64,000 bases of DNA, taken from the NCBI GenBank assembly GCA_026261815.1, contig JAMPIT010000174.1, positions 16,058,001-16,122,000 on the forward strand, written 5' to 3'. This document shows positions 26,186 to 38,529 of this stretch, one piece after another. Source of the stretch: Monarcha castaneiventris obscurior. Taxonomy: Eukaryota > Chordata > Aves > Passeriformes > Monarchidae. The position numbers were made by a program, and so were the translations under genes. Below the pieces are notes generated by a model that saw only the letters and a program-made list of their open reading frames with translations, was not told the origin of the DNA and did not search any database. Numbering within the stretch: the stretch's first letter is position 1; each line of letters starts with the position of its first letter.

Positions 26186-26400
26186 AAATCATAGAACTTC
26201 ATCATCAGCCAAGCTTCAATTGACCTCTGGAGATATCCAGTTCAATCTTGTGCTTCCACAGTAGACTAAATTGCTCAGAGTATTGCCCATAAAAGTTTTT
26301 TAAATCCCTAAGAGTTTAAGAAGATCCCACAGCTTCTCCAGGGAGACTTCCAGCTCCTAGCCACTTCCATAGCAAACAGTCCCTGTGTCAAATGTCCTGT
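26186..26400 (-). repeat. CR1 LINE 3' end, divergent
   Basis: On the plus strand it opens with aaatcatagaactt, then gacctctggagatatccagtt, attgctcagagtattg and cacagcttctccaggga. These are recognisable inverted blocks of a CR1 subfamily with the gatctccagaggtc motif, the same kind as the copy at 315. Similarity fades after about 26350, so the far boundary is approximate. Confidence 0.65.
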
Positions 26401-26404
26401 CTTG

Positions 26405-29335
26405 CAACATCAGCACTGACTCTGGACCTATTTTAGTTCACACTTGGCAAGACTCTGGGTTCATCTTTTCATGCCACCCTTTCGGCAATGGAAGAGGGTT
26501 TTATCAAGCCTGCCCTTCTCTTAAAGAAGTTTTACTCTCTTTATTTGTGTGAAAACCCACATGAAAAATTACAAGATGGAAACACATAGCCAACACATCA
26601 CAGAAGAGGCTTGTCTGACCATGTTCTAGACAGTCATGTGGTGTGTTAATCCTTTGATAGAGGTGAAGAGGCCATCCATCAAGTTTTACATGGGGAGTGC
26701 CCTTTCTAATGGAGCTCCTCCCAACGCGGGATCCCACTATGTGCTGTTGCACTCACTTTTACAGCCAAGATTCAAGCAGACCTGATCCTTTGTCCTCATT
26801 CCCCACGATCAGATCATGAGAAAATACAATATACACATAAAATCACTCTCCCCTAATGCAACTTGTCACAATTGGGATCTGTGTGACTCTGAAGGGGTGT
26901 AAAAGGCACCTAAGTGACCTGATCACTCGGAGCTCTCTAATGTCAAGAGAGGGAGAAAGAAGCGTGTGCAGGGGATGATTCAGATCATTGAAAAGCAACC
27001 ATCTGAGTTTGGACACAGAATTTTCCCTCTAAAAATATTTTTCATTTCCACTGAGAGCCTTATGTGATTAAACCAAGTACAAACTTTTGGATATTCAAAG
27101 TGTTTGTGAGATTCTTTTCATGTGGAGACATTATCTGCATCATGAGGAAGTTCAAGAATTCTTGAGTCAGAAGGACTGATTTCTGTACATCACCAGAAAG
27201 GCAGCTTTGGCAGTGGCTGATCTGGTCTGTCAAAAGACCAACGACAGCTTCTCCCAATTCTTTGTACACTTGTTGCAAATTATTTGCTGCATAGATTAAG
27301 ACAGATTTTGTAGCTCTGACAAACTATGTTACAGTATTGTCCGGGGTTGAATTTTTGCTGTGGAATGAATATTTCAAAAAGTAAATATTTAAGTAACATA
27401 TAAAAAAAACCACAACTGTGATACAGCCTTAGCAAGAAATAAACCTGTCCATGAAAATAATAAAGTAAAATATGAAGTGTTTGAAGCAAACCTAGGGGTA
27501 AATTATTTTTATGTAGCCAAGATCTGTAAATACTCAAAGCTTGCTGAATATTCTGCCTTTTCTCTCTACAGATCGAAAAAGAAGGATATTTTAAAGATGA
27601 TCTGAAAAGATCTTGAGATGGGCTTTTAAGAACCAGAAGCTCTGAATATTTAAAAAAACACTCTTGAAACTCAAAAGTTTTGCCTTAGCCTGAATTCCAG
27701 AGCCATTTGAGGTTCATCACTGACTGAACTTAGAGGTGGCTCTGCCCTAATCATGGTCCTTGGACTGGACAAAAGTCCAGGATCTCTTTGAAACAATGAG
27801 CATCATACTATTGTGATGTGGAAGAGCTGAAAAAACTCAGAGGCTGCGTCATCCAGCACTAAGCTCAGAACTTTGCAAAGCAAGTCCATAAATCAAGGGG
27901 TGACAGTAAATTTTTAAGTGTATGTACTCAGGCATGAGCAAGAGCCCAGTTTATTTTACAGGCATGATGATAGTGGTGAAGAATGCTGCAGTGATATGGA
28001 TAACATGGTGGCACACCTGTAACCTCCAGGTCTGAAAGAGAGAACTGTTTGCACTTCATCATTCCAGGAAGAAAAAAACACCCAGACCTCCTGCCACAAC
28101 ACACCCTAAATGGAGCCTTACTGTCCCAAGGGGAAAAAAAACCCCATAATGTACAAAGTATACCTTGTCAATGTTATTCTCAGTGATTATGTACTTCTAT
28201 GGTATGTGGAAGTTTTATAGAGCAATTACATCCATTGTGACTTTGTAATTACAGTATTGAGAGGTCACAGACAGAGAAACTTTGCCAACTCTATTGATTT
28301 TTAAGGCTAGCCTAAACAGGATATAGATTTGCACTGGACTTGTAACTTTTCAACATGTACACAAAGTGCTGTATGCTCAGGACATGAGCACTGGTAAGTG
28401 ATGTTCACGCCAGCCATGGGCAAGAGCCTGATCTCTTGTGCTCTTTCAACATAAATCTGCATGATCACCTTGGAAAAAGAGTGTCTTTGTGTGAAAAAAA
28501 GAAATTAGGGAGAAGTTCCAGAGATTGGAGGAAATAGTTAAAAGACATTTAGCAACTAAAATCAACCTTCCTGACTACCAGCATGGTTTGGATTGTGTTT
28601 ATGGACCTTAACTACTTACTTTTTGACTTTTTACTATTTTAACTATTTACTTTTTGAACCATCCATCCTACAGCAAAAATTCCAGTCTGGATAATGTTTT
28701 AACAGAAGAGCTGATCAATTTTTTTAAGCTCTACAGTGCAGTTTCACTGGAGAAGAAAAGCTAAGAAAGAAAGAGTTTCTATCAAGTAAACAACAAAATT
28801 GCTTGAGTAATTGAACTGAATAAGGTTGAATTGATCTTACTTAAGTAGATGAGAGCTGTGTTCACAGAGCATGGTGGATCCCTACCACATCACTATTTTT
28901 GAGAAGAATGGGAAACCTCAGCCATTCCACAGAGCAAGCATTCTTTAGTATATATTTAGGCACAGAGCTTCTTGTCAGTAGGGGTACCTGTAAAACTAAT
29001 TTTCTGAAAAATGTAAAAACTATTTAAACAAAAAATCGTGGAAGTTGGTGGGGTTTTATTGCTGCTGTTTGGTCTGTTTTGTGGGGTTTTTTTCAGAGTA
29101 TTAATTCAAAATTAAATTCTTTATTTTAAACCAATGGAATTTTTTTTAAAAGAACAGGGATTTCAGAATGCTTCTCACTTGTTCTGATATGATGCATTCT
29201 AGATTTCTTTCAAGAATGAAAGATTGCTTCCACATGCTGTCTTCAATAAATATGCAGAAAATTTATAGAAGAAAAATGATCGCTCTGAAAAGAACATTTT
29301 CATAGAAAATACTGAAATTTAGTGCTGTACTAATG
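26405..29335. other. Unique AT-rich DNA, no gene seen
   Basis: No repeat family was recognised. It contains a 31-base-period duplication at 28608-28657 and a weak exon-like segment at 27572-27616, which is discussed only as a finding. Confidence 0.55.
28608..28657. repeat. Short tandem duplication, 31-bp period
   Basis: ttaactacttactttttga is followed 31 bases later by ttaactatttactttttga, one substitution in 19. A partial third similarity, ctttttactatttt, lies between them. It looks like a local slippage duplication. Confidence 0.8.
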
Positions 29336-29336
29336 T

Positions 29337-29612
29337 AGTGATAGAACAAGGGGGAATGGTTTTAAGCTGACAGAGGGCAGGTGTAGATCAGATATTAGGA
29401 AGAAATTCTTCCCTGTGAGGGTGGTGAGCCCCTGGCACAGGTTGCCCAGAGAAGCTGTGGCTGCCCCTGGATCCCTGGAAGTGTCCAAGGCCAGGCTGGA
29501 TGGGGCTTGGAGCAACCTGGGATAGCGGAAAGTGCCCCTGCCAAAGTCAGGGTGGTTGGTATGAAATGGTCTTTAAGGTCCCTTCCAACCCAAACCGTTC
29601 TATGATTCTATT
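29337..29612 (+). repeat. CR1 LINE 3' end, well preserved
   Basis: This is the best-preserved CR1 copy in the window. It has ggggaatggttttaag, attaggaagaaattcttccc, ggcacaggttgcccagagaa, gctgtggctgcccctggatc, ggccaggctggatggggctt, tggtctttaaggtcccttcc and aaccgttctatgattcta. It is 5'-truncated at about 275 bases. Low divergence suggests a relatively young insertion. Open frames on both strands here come from the repeat. Confidence 0.97.
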
Positions 29613-29614
29613 AT

Positions 29615-32600
29615 GGGATTTCTGTAATATTAATCACAATCCTTTTTTTTTTTTCATTTTAATGAAAATTTGGAAAACTGTAGGTGGCACTATTGAACAT
29701 TTTGGTACAACTGAAAAACTGAGACACCAAAGTGTTCAAAAATATCAATGTTAAAATGCCAGAATATTCCAACCCCTTCTGAGAAATATTATCAGCCTTT
29801 TGAACAAATTTCCTTCACAATATGCTTATGAAAAGTCTATACATTTTCAAATTCTATTTGGGATTTATTTTGATTGGTGAAACAAGGATCAATCTCCCTT
29901 TAGTATCCTATTGGCTTCCCATTCTGGCATGTGCATACTCTAGATTGATCTGAAAATTACCTCTGCCTAAAATCTGACCCATACAAATGAATTTTGAAGT
30001 TGTTTGAATAAGATAAATTACTTTCAAGGAACAGAAATATCACAATGAATAGAATGAATAAATGAAATTTCCTTCTTTAAGACAGCAGAGTTTAGGAGTG
30101 AACCTTTAACTGTGGACAAGGCTGCCTCTTACACCAGCATTACTGAGCACTGTTCAGTGTAATATAATGGGGACGTTAAACAAGGGTAAGTGTAATTAAT
30201 ACATAACATTAGTAAGAATCAATTTTCATTCTCTTCTTGAGGCCGACTGGCATAATCATTATTTTATTTTTTAATTTCCTGGTGATATTGCCTTCTTTAC
30301 CAGCCTTCTCATATGACTGAGATAAGCTGTTGCACGTTTTGATTTGAAAGCAAGAGGAATGGTAATTAAGTAATTTGAAAATGAAAAGAGCTTAATCAAA
30401 GGGGCTTGTACAGTATGAAACTGTGCAGAAACTCCATCTGCCTTTGAGAGAGATTCTTCTTCAAAATTTCTCCTGGCAAATCAACCACATCCTGATCCTG
30501 GTCTTATTTATTTCAAGGGCAAAACCTCCACTGATATGTCCAACATGACAGCTCAAAATATTATTAGTTCAAGGGGTGAAAGTCAGTTTTAAATGGATGA
30601 TTTAGGGCTTGGAATAGCAAAGAAGCTCAAGTCACTCTGAATCCAAAGTGTGGATTAGATCTACAGGGCTGCCCAGGCAGACCAGGTTGCTCTCTGAGTT
30701 GGTCACAGCACTCACATCATCCAAGGTGATTCTGTGATTCTGTGCTCAGAACAAAGAACGCTTCGGTGTCACTCTGCAACCCAGCAGTAACAGCATTAAA
30801 TAAAAGCAGGGAAATTGGATTCTGTTGTTAACACCATAAAGTTTGCTCACCCCGTAACTCGTAAAAGAATAAATAATACTGAATGATGAACCAAAACTCA
30901 AGACTGTTTCCTTTTATTCTAATGTCATGACACTCAAGCCACAGACACAAAGAATCATAGAGTCCTCTTAGCATGAACCACCAATTTTATTCTCCACAGC
31001 AAAAAATCCATTGCTTTTTTTTCAATTCTGATATAACCTGGTGATTTGGCAATGCCTGTGGACAAAAGATGATGGCAGTCTGAAGACCCTATGCATAAAG
31101 AAAAAATAACATTTGGGTCATCCACACCCTGGACAAACAATCCTGTATACATAATGCTTAGATAAGGGAGAAAAGAGCCGGGTCATGTGTTTCCTTTCCA
31201 GCTAATATACATGTGTATGTGTGTATAGTGAGATACAGATTGTCATGGCCATTTTTCTCTACAGATTATGGTAATGATTAAATGAGCATGAATACGGACT
31301 TCTGCAAATGATAACAAGTAGGGGAAATTCCATCCTATTTTGTATCTCTATCTTTTCTGTGAACATTACTTTGTTATCTGCAATATGCAAGTCTTTGAAT
31401 AGGTGCTATTAATTTAATATGCATTTATTCTTTCTGATCTCTCTTTAATTTTAAATTAAGTGAAGTCAATGATCAAAGAAAGGCCAGAATAATAACCCTG
31501 TCGGATGATTTTTTTTTTATCTTTCCTTTTGGTCACAGAAAGCAACGAGAAGTAGCACTGTCTGTTTTTTTCTGGGCCAGTTCTGCAATATGTGCCTAGG
31601 TGACAATGTGGCCTGCAGTAACACCAAAGTACATGGGAGTCACCCAAATAAACAGCTGCCAAGTAGAGCAAAGGCCTATGATCGAGCTCTAAACACCCTT
31701 ATTTACCTTTTGTGTTTCAGCAGTTGCTAAGAGCCACAAGCTTATTGCTCCAAGCCATTAAACTTGGAGCAGAAAGACTATCCCTGCCCCAAAGAATTTG
31801 CAGTAATAAGTTGTTTAACCCTGTATGGACTTAATCTGCTTATGAGTGAAAGACATATACTCACACACCCAAACTCTCTTCAACAGAATACTTAACTATG
31901 CTCTTTAAAATACATGACAGAGATTGGAACCATCCCTGAGCTACTAAATTTCCTTGTCATTCTGCAGAAAACAAAGTCAGGTCCATGACAGCATCAATAC
32001 CCAATCATTACTCAGGAGGAAGTGGGTTGAGAACGTACCAATTTATTTTTTATAATCCACGACTAAAGCAAATTATTTTCAGACAGATCCCTCTCTAACA
32101 TGTTTACAGTTTTATATAGAAAGATAAGTTCAGCAGAGAAGATACAGTTTTTGTTAGACCAACCAGTATGGCTGGGGAACAGAAACAACCGAAAAATGAG
32201 CTCTGAGGCACAACGGAGCTTTGTCCAGCCAAGGGGCTTGTGCATCAGAAACAGAGGGGATGTCTTCAACCCTCTTTCCCTCACTTAATTTCATCATCTG
32301 TTTCTTCAAAACTTTTCTTACATCCATAGACAATATCAGTCAGTAAGTTAATGAGCTGTAAGATGCTCAGTTGCAGGACACAACTGACAATTGAATCATC
32401 CCTTAGAACATCCTCCTTGGCACCAGGATTTATGCTCTGGACTATGAAGACCAGAACTGAGTTTAGAATTTTCTTGGACATTTGAGCTACTCTTGACTTG
32501 CCATAAACTTGACAGTTAAAGACACTAAATAGCCAGCTCTAATATTTTGTTTCTGTGTGTTAGAGCAGCTGAGGAGGCCTAAGATGCTCCTTATCCAATC

Positions 32601-35600
32601 TGGACAACTTGAGGGAAAATTTAGAATAATTTTTTTCCCTCACATTTTAAGTTTTGACATGTATTAACCAAGCATGTCTAGTTGCAGTTTTGCTAAATTT
32701 TTCTGTAGAGTGAAAAATTAAAATTTTGTTGAGTTCCTTATGAACTTTAATAACTAAAACTTTTTGTTTGAAAAATCCTGTTCCTATTCCTGTTCCAAAA
32801 TTTAAAAGAAAAAATATTATTTCTGGGCAGCCTTTGCTCTTTGGCTTGCACCTAATGTGGGCAGAATTAGTTGTCTCTACATTGCACCAGTCAAATCTGA
32901 ATTAGCCTTCACTTCATTCAGCCTCTACCTGGAAAAGCAGGAGGGGATTTTTTAGACTCAGTGTCTGAAATAATAAAAATAGTGTAGCTGTTGGGTTTTT
33001 TCTATTTATTATTTCCCCAAGAGGTCTTTTTTCTAACCACTGGGACATTGAGGACAAAGGTTTGGTGCCATAGATTGTGTTAAAGGGATTGTTGGTAAGG
33101 CTTCAGAGAGTATCTTCTCTGTTAAAGAACTGGGAAGGTGGAGAGAATCTTCTTCGCGTGGCCTCGTCTTCTTCCACCATATGAGAAGAATCCCAGGGAA
33201 TGATCCAGCCCCAAAACTGAACCCAGGTCTGTGTTACTCTTTGAGCATTGTTGCATTTTTAATGAGGCCACTTAGAAGTTTAGCAGAAAATTGGATTTTC
33301 TAATAATTCAGAAGACTTAATTCTATATTGAACAATGGGCAGAACCTAAGTGCTGTTAGATTTTGAGATATGTAAGTCAGTTATATCCTGCCTCACTTAA
33401 ATGCATCTATTTCTTGGTTGGATTGTGGGAATTGCTCATTCCACGGGTACATGACAGGTTAAGATGGGAAGTCCAGGTTACTGTTCACAGCCATGGGAAG
33501 GGATGACCTGGGCAAGTACAAATTCAGGCATGAATTTCCATTTCTGGAAAGCAGTATTACCATATGGAAAAGTTTGTTGGTTAAATCACACACAGTGTAC
33601 AGATAAACATCACGTCTTGATATCAGTGGAAATTATCCCTGCTATCAACAATAAGAGCAATTACTTATGGAGAGAATCACCTCACCTAAATGTAGTTATC
33701 TACAAGTCAGGCATCTAATCTAAGGTAACCACCTAAGCTCCCTCCTTGATGAACAGACAGAAATAGGCAGTGAAAGAGAAGGAAATTCGTTCTAGCCCAA
33801 GATAAATGTCCTGAGATAGGTAGACTGAATCACCTTCCAGAGGCGCTTATCTCTCTTCATTGACTACAGAAGGAGCACAGATAATTAGCTATGACTAGAC
33901 ACCTCATTTTTAGATACCTAGACACCTAAACTTTGGCAAGATGAATCAGAGCCGAGTGATTCCTGCTAGGTAAACTTCCTCCTTCCCATTCCTCAATGAG
34001 AGAATGTCTGACGCCTGAAACATAAAGCTTGGACTGTTTCCAAAATCATCTTTTTCCTTTTCATTTAGAATTTTTAAAAACTCTTTTCTGTATTGCTTTA
34101 CCTCATATTACCTCATTATGGTGATATTCAATTTGCTGCTCTTAGAGTGTACACAAACTGTTGTTTTTATTGGAATACCTACAACAATGTACTTTCAGAA
34201 AGGAAAACGACAGCACATGATAAATACGTATTTTAAAACATTATAATAGAATCATCTGTATTTTATTTGCTTTCCTTCTAAATCTGGTGTAATTTTATGT
34301 ACAGCTTCTATTTCCCTCAGGATTAAAAAAAAAATTACAGCTTTTTAAGAAGATCTGTGCCTACAAATAAATCCAGCTTCATTTTATTGCAGTGTTTGAT
34401 ATAATTTGTATAAGTTACAGCCTAATAAAAGATAGGGGAGCAAACTTCAAGCCACATCATCTGTTTTTTTCCCCCAGTAGAGATATAAAATTATATTTGT
34501 TCTGGTTCTTTTTGTGTGGTTCATCAGATTAGGAAATTTTATTAGACCTCCTACTTCGGGCTTGTAACAATAAGATCCTTCCTATGCCAATAAGTGAAGC
34601 TTAGAGAAGTTCTGATGCGCTTATAGGCAAAGTGAAAAATATAGGCTGGAAAGGCATCTTCATTTATTTAAGCACATACTTAGTACAAGATTAAAGTTAT
34701 TTGCTTACATGCTGTCCTTAATATGGATAGGCTTAAAGGCATTTCCATGTATTTTCCTGAATGGGAAACACATTCTCAGATGTGAATGAATTTTCATTAT
34801 TGTTTATTTGATGTTAAGTGCCTGAACATTAGATGTGCTAGTGCACACAAATGGAGGTAGACCCTGGTAAGTAAAGTTCATAGGGTGCAACTTAGGGGCA
34901 AAAGGGCTGAATAACAGATTAATTTAAAAATCATACCTTTGGGCTGAAATTTTCATGTAAAATTTTGCTCACATTTCAAATGTAACTGCACATACTTGTT
35001 ACTCCAGATTTTAGAACATTTTGCCTTATCCCTGACTATACTTGGCAAAAGAGATGTTTAGGTAGGGGTACATGTGTTTTTCAGTACCAAAATTTCTCTG
35101 AGATTCACTGGGTGACACAGAAAGCCATATGCTCTCACAGGTCTAGACTAATGTTTTCCAAGTCTTGTGAGAGGAAGGGATTTTTTTTAAAGGAAATCTG
35201 GATAAATTAAGAGACTCAACAGCAGTGTAGGGCTTTCACTGTGCAAATTGATTGCTCAGCCACAGGTAGGGAGGAGTCAAGTGACAGTTTTACCACTAGC
35301 CAATCAAAATCATTTAACCCTTTGGAGTTCTTGTAAGCACGGACGTTGAGACCACTGGGACAAATCACAAAGGGAGACTCTAATGGAATATCACATTTGA
35401 AATTATCACAGACCTCAGGGAGCTAGTTTCTGTCTTGCCAGCTGTGAGAACAGAGAAACCAGACTGTGAAATAACTATGATAAAACAAGGTGAGCTTTCT
35501 GTTACAGACAGGTGGTTATTATTTTCTGTTTCTGAAAGGCCTGAAATCTTTTCTTTCACAGAAAGAAAAAAAAACAACAAAAAAAATGTGGTTTTGTGGT

Positions 35601-35738
35601 TAAGGCACTGAATTCAGACAAGGCAGTGGTGGATTCTTGTTACAGCTTTACTTTGGCATGAGGCTGGGAAAGCCTTTCAGTTTTCAAACCTGCAGCAGTA
35701 TTGAGGTGCACACCTGAAGCTAACCAAACCAAAGATCA
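29615..35738. other. Unique AT-rich DNA, no gene seen
   Basis: About 6 kb without a recognised interspersed repeat. A 12-base T run lies at 29643-29654. A tiny attctgtg duplication near 30733-30748 resembles a CR1 tail but has no CR1 body. Homeodomain-like TAAT motifs cluster at 30363-30375. Confidence 0.55.
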
Positions 35739-35740
35739 CA

Positions 35741-35880
35741 ATATCATAGAGTGGTTTGGGTTCTTAAAGATCTTAAAGATCATCCAGTTACAATCCCCCT
35801 ACTGTGGGCAGGGACACCTTCCCCTGGACCAATTTGCTCAGGGCTCCATCCAACCTGGCCTTGAAAAGACCCACAGGTCA
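35741..35880 (-). repeat. CR1 LINE 3' end, truncated
   Basis: Inverted CR1 end: atatcatagagtggtttggg, agatcatccagttacaatcc, gtgggcagggacaccttccc, gctcagggctccatccaacc and tggccttgaaaagacccaca. Homology stops near 35880, leaving about 140 bases. Confidence 0.92.
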
Positions 35881-36182
35881 TCCCAGTTAGTGGGATGCAA
35901 GATCAAGACCTTAAGTTCTCTGTGACCATTCCAGATGTGCAAATTTAAATCTAATGTAAGTCCTTTGTTTTCTGTCCTGTATGTGTAAATGAAACCTGTG
36001 AAGCAGCCCTTTGGTCCTGTCTGGCCTAATTTAAATGGAGTTTTCAGTATTGAGGAAATTGGTTCGAAAAAGAGGTGAGGCAGGCAAGCATTTGGAGAAA
36101 CAACAACATAAATGGCACAGTGCTGGAGGAAAGACAACAAAACAGGGGCTTGCTGAAGGTTAAAAAGGGAAGAAATACAATA

Positions 36183-36262
36183 TAGAATCATAGAATCTGG
36201 GAATGGTAAGGATGGGAAGGGACATTAAAGATCATTTAGTTCCAACCTCACTGCCATGGAGG
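36183..36262 (-). repeat. CR1 LINE 3'-terminal scrap
   Basis: tagaatcatagaatctggga, gggaagggacattaaagatc, atttagttccaacctc and actgccatgga are the last 80 bases of an inverted CR1 end. It carries its own terminal octamers, so it is a second insertion and not a continuation of the copy at 35741. Confidence 0.88.
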
Positions 36263-36357
36263 TTTGGAACTATCATTTATCTTGTAGTGTAAAAAAAACA
36301 GGTAGGTGAAAATGTAATCTGTTCCTCTCTGCACTTATCAGCAGGACAGGGAATGAT

Positions 36358-36420
36358 GAGTTGCACTGGATGACCCTCCCAAAGTCCTTCCAGCCCTTTT
36401 GTCTGTGTTTTCTAAGACTG
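36358..36420 (+). repeat. Possible CR1 3'-end relic
   Basis: actggatgaccctcccaaag, tccttccagccc and a decayed tgtctgtgtttt resemble the final block of an older CR1 subfamily in plus orientation. The match is short and could be chance. Confidence 0.35.
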
Positions 36421-36424
36421 CAAA

Positions 36425-38262
36425 TTTTGTCTGGATACAGGATGTTATCACAGTTGGTCCTGAGCTTCATGCACACCTCCAGCGCTACTGCAGGATGGAA
36501 AAACCGGGCGTAAACAAACATCTTTGTGTCACGGTAGCTTTTGGCCAGAGTTTATAAGAAGCCATCCATCAAAGAGCAAGAATGCTTACAAGTTTTGAGT
36601 TGAGAAAGTGCAGCGGCAAGCTTTTGGGGGGATTTCACAATACTGATTTTTTGGTTTGAAGCAAAATACATTTACAAGAGCATCTGCTGGTGTGAGTCTC
36701 TTAAATATGGCATATACTCTGTGTTACTGCTTCATCATCATGTATAATTGGCAATAAACCTATTTAGAATTCAAGATGCATAAAACTGAAAGTCTTTGAA
36801 GGGAATAGCTGCTGAGATTATATTTATTGTGCTTTCCCACAATATTTTTCTATGCATAATGTGATAAACCTCCAAGGTGGTTGTAGGCAAAGCTGAAATA
36901 TTCACAAGTATGCAGTTATTATGAATTTAGACAGGTTGTAAGACATTTTGATATCAAACTCTTAATGAATGGCAGTAAACATATTCTACATTACTTTATT
37001 AAAATGCCTATTAAAACATACACATCCACAGAATGATCACTGGATGTGTTTACTTGCGAGCAAAAAGGCCATGAAGAAAACAGCATGGAAATAAATTTTC
37101 TTTTCCTGCACCGCTATGATAAGAATTAGGGCATGCATTTAAAGTTCATATTATTTTCAGTGTGTTCACAGTACATCCAGATAATCAGATATTCAAAGGA
37201 GGATTCCCAGTCGGTTCCAATATGCCACGACTCAGTAAATCGAGTTGTGTAAATGATAGTTCCATATCCAACAATGTTGTTTTGAGATTCCAGAAAAACT
37301 GCTACACTCCAAAACAACAAAAAAAAACACAACCAAACAACAAATAGCCAACAAATACATTCTTGTTATCTTGATGCTTTTCAAATTAAATTTGTCGATG
37401 TTTTCTTTCTATTTGGCTTAATTTTTATAAGTAAAAATTTAAAATTAGAAAAGTCTTGTTCAGCTAGAATATGGGGAATTTTCTTTTTTCGTTTCAACAT
37501 TTCTGAGTACACAGTCTGAGGGGAGGAAAAATTCAAATTATGAGTTGAAAACATATGGAAATTTAGTCTTTCTGAGTAAAATTTTTATTTTCTTCACAAA
37601 GTCCTGATCAACACCCATGACAAACACAAAAACAGAAGTCTCCTGTAACATCCAACAGCAATTCCTTTGCTCCATACCATGCTATTAATCTAGAGCAGCT
37701 CTTAAGGGGATTGAATATGCCCCATTTTCTGTGGCAGTGGATAGGAACCATCCTCCTGATGGAAATACCTCTGTGGGACCCTCCTTGCCCCAGTGTGAAG
37801 TAAGCATCAGCTAGAAAAGAGCTATAATGCTACAAATTCACCCAATACATGGCTTTAAGGTAAAGTGTGTGTTGGATCAGCACATGGTGCCCTGGGACTG
37901 GAGAGCTGGGAGGGGAGTGGGGAAAGGCACCATGACACAGTTAATGCATTCCTTAGGATAGACTGAGCAAAAGTTAATGCCTGGAGCTTTTTGCCTGCTA
38001 CCAGAAAAAGTGAAATGACCTTTAAATGTTGGTGTCTTCCCGATATATGCAGCCTCTGTAGTTATTTGCCTTGAAAATACTGGTGTGACCTGGTTGTAAG
38101 AAGCTTTGTACACTCACAGCCAGCTGCTGGATTCCAGGGGTCATAGCATGGGATCTCTGCATAAATGATAAATAAAATGTGATAAAGCCTTGGCACAACA
38201 ATAACCAGCACTCATACTTCTCTCCTCTTTGTCAGTGCAGCTATCTTGCACTTGCTAGAAAA
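36425..38262. other. Unique AT-rich DNA, no gene seen
   Basis: No repeat family or gene was recognised. A short A/C-rich patch at 37310-37350 is low complexity. Confidence 0.55.
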
Positions 38263-38263
38263 C

Positions 38264-38527
38264 CAGGGAATGGTTTTAAGGTTAATAATAAGGTGGGTAT
38301 AGATTAAATGTTAGGAAAAAATTCTTCCCTGTCAGAGGGGTGAGGCCCTGGCACCAGTTGCCCAGAGAAGCTGTAACTGCTCCATTTCTGGAAGTATCCA
38401 AGGCCAGGTTGGATGGGGCCTGGAACAACCTGGGATAGTGGGAAGTGCCCCTGCCAATGGCAGGGGGTTGGAATGAGATGGTCTTTATGGTCCCTTGCAA
38501 CTCAAACCATTCTATTATTCTATGATC
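38264..38527 (+). repeat. CR1 LINE 3' end, well preserved
   Basis: Same architecture and nearly the same 5' truncation point as the copy at 29337: gggaatggttttaag, atgttaggaaaaaattcttc, ccagttgcccagagaagctg, aaggccaggttggatggggc, gggatagtgggaagtgcccc, gagatggtctttatggtccc and accattctattattctatg. It is more diverged than the 29337 copy. Confidence 0.96.
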
Positions 38528-38529
38528 CT

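Noticed and set aside
30660..30750. attctgtg duplication resembling a CR1 tail
   Set aside because: No CR1 body precedes it. Sixteen matching bases are not enough.
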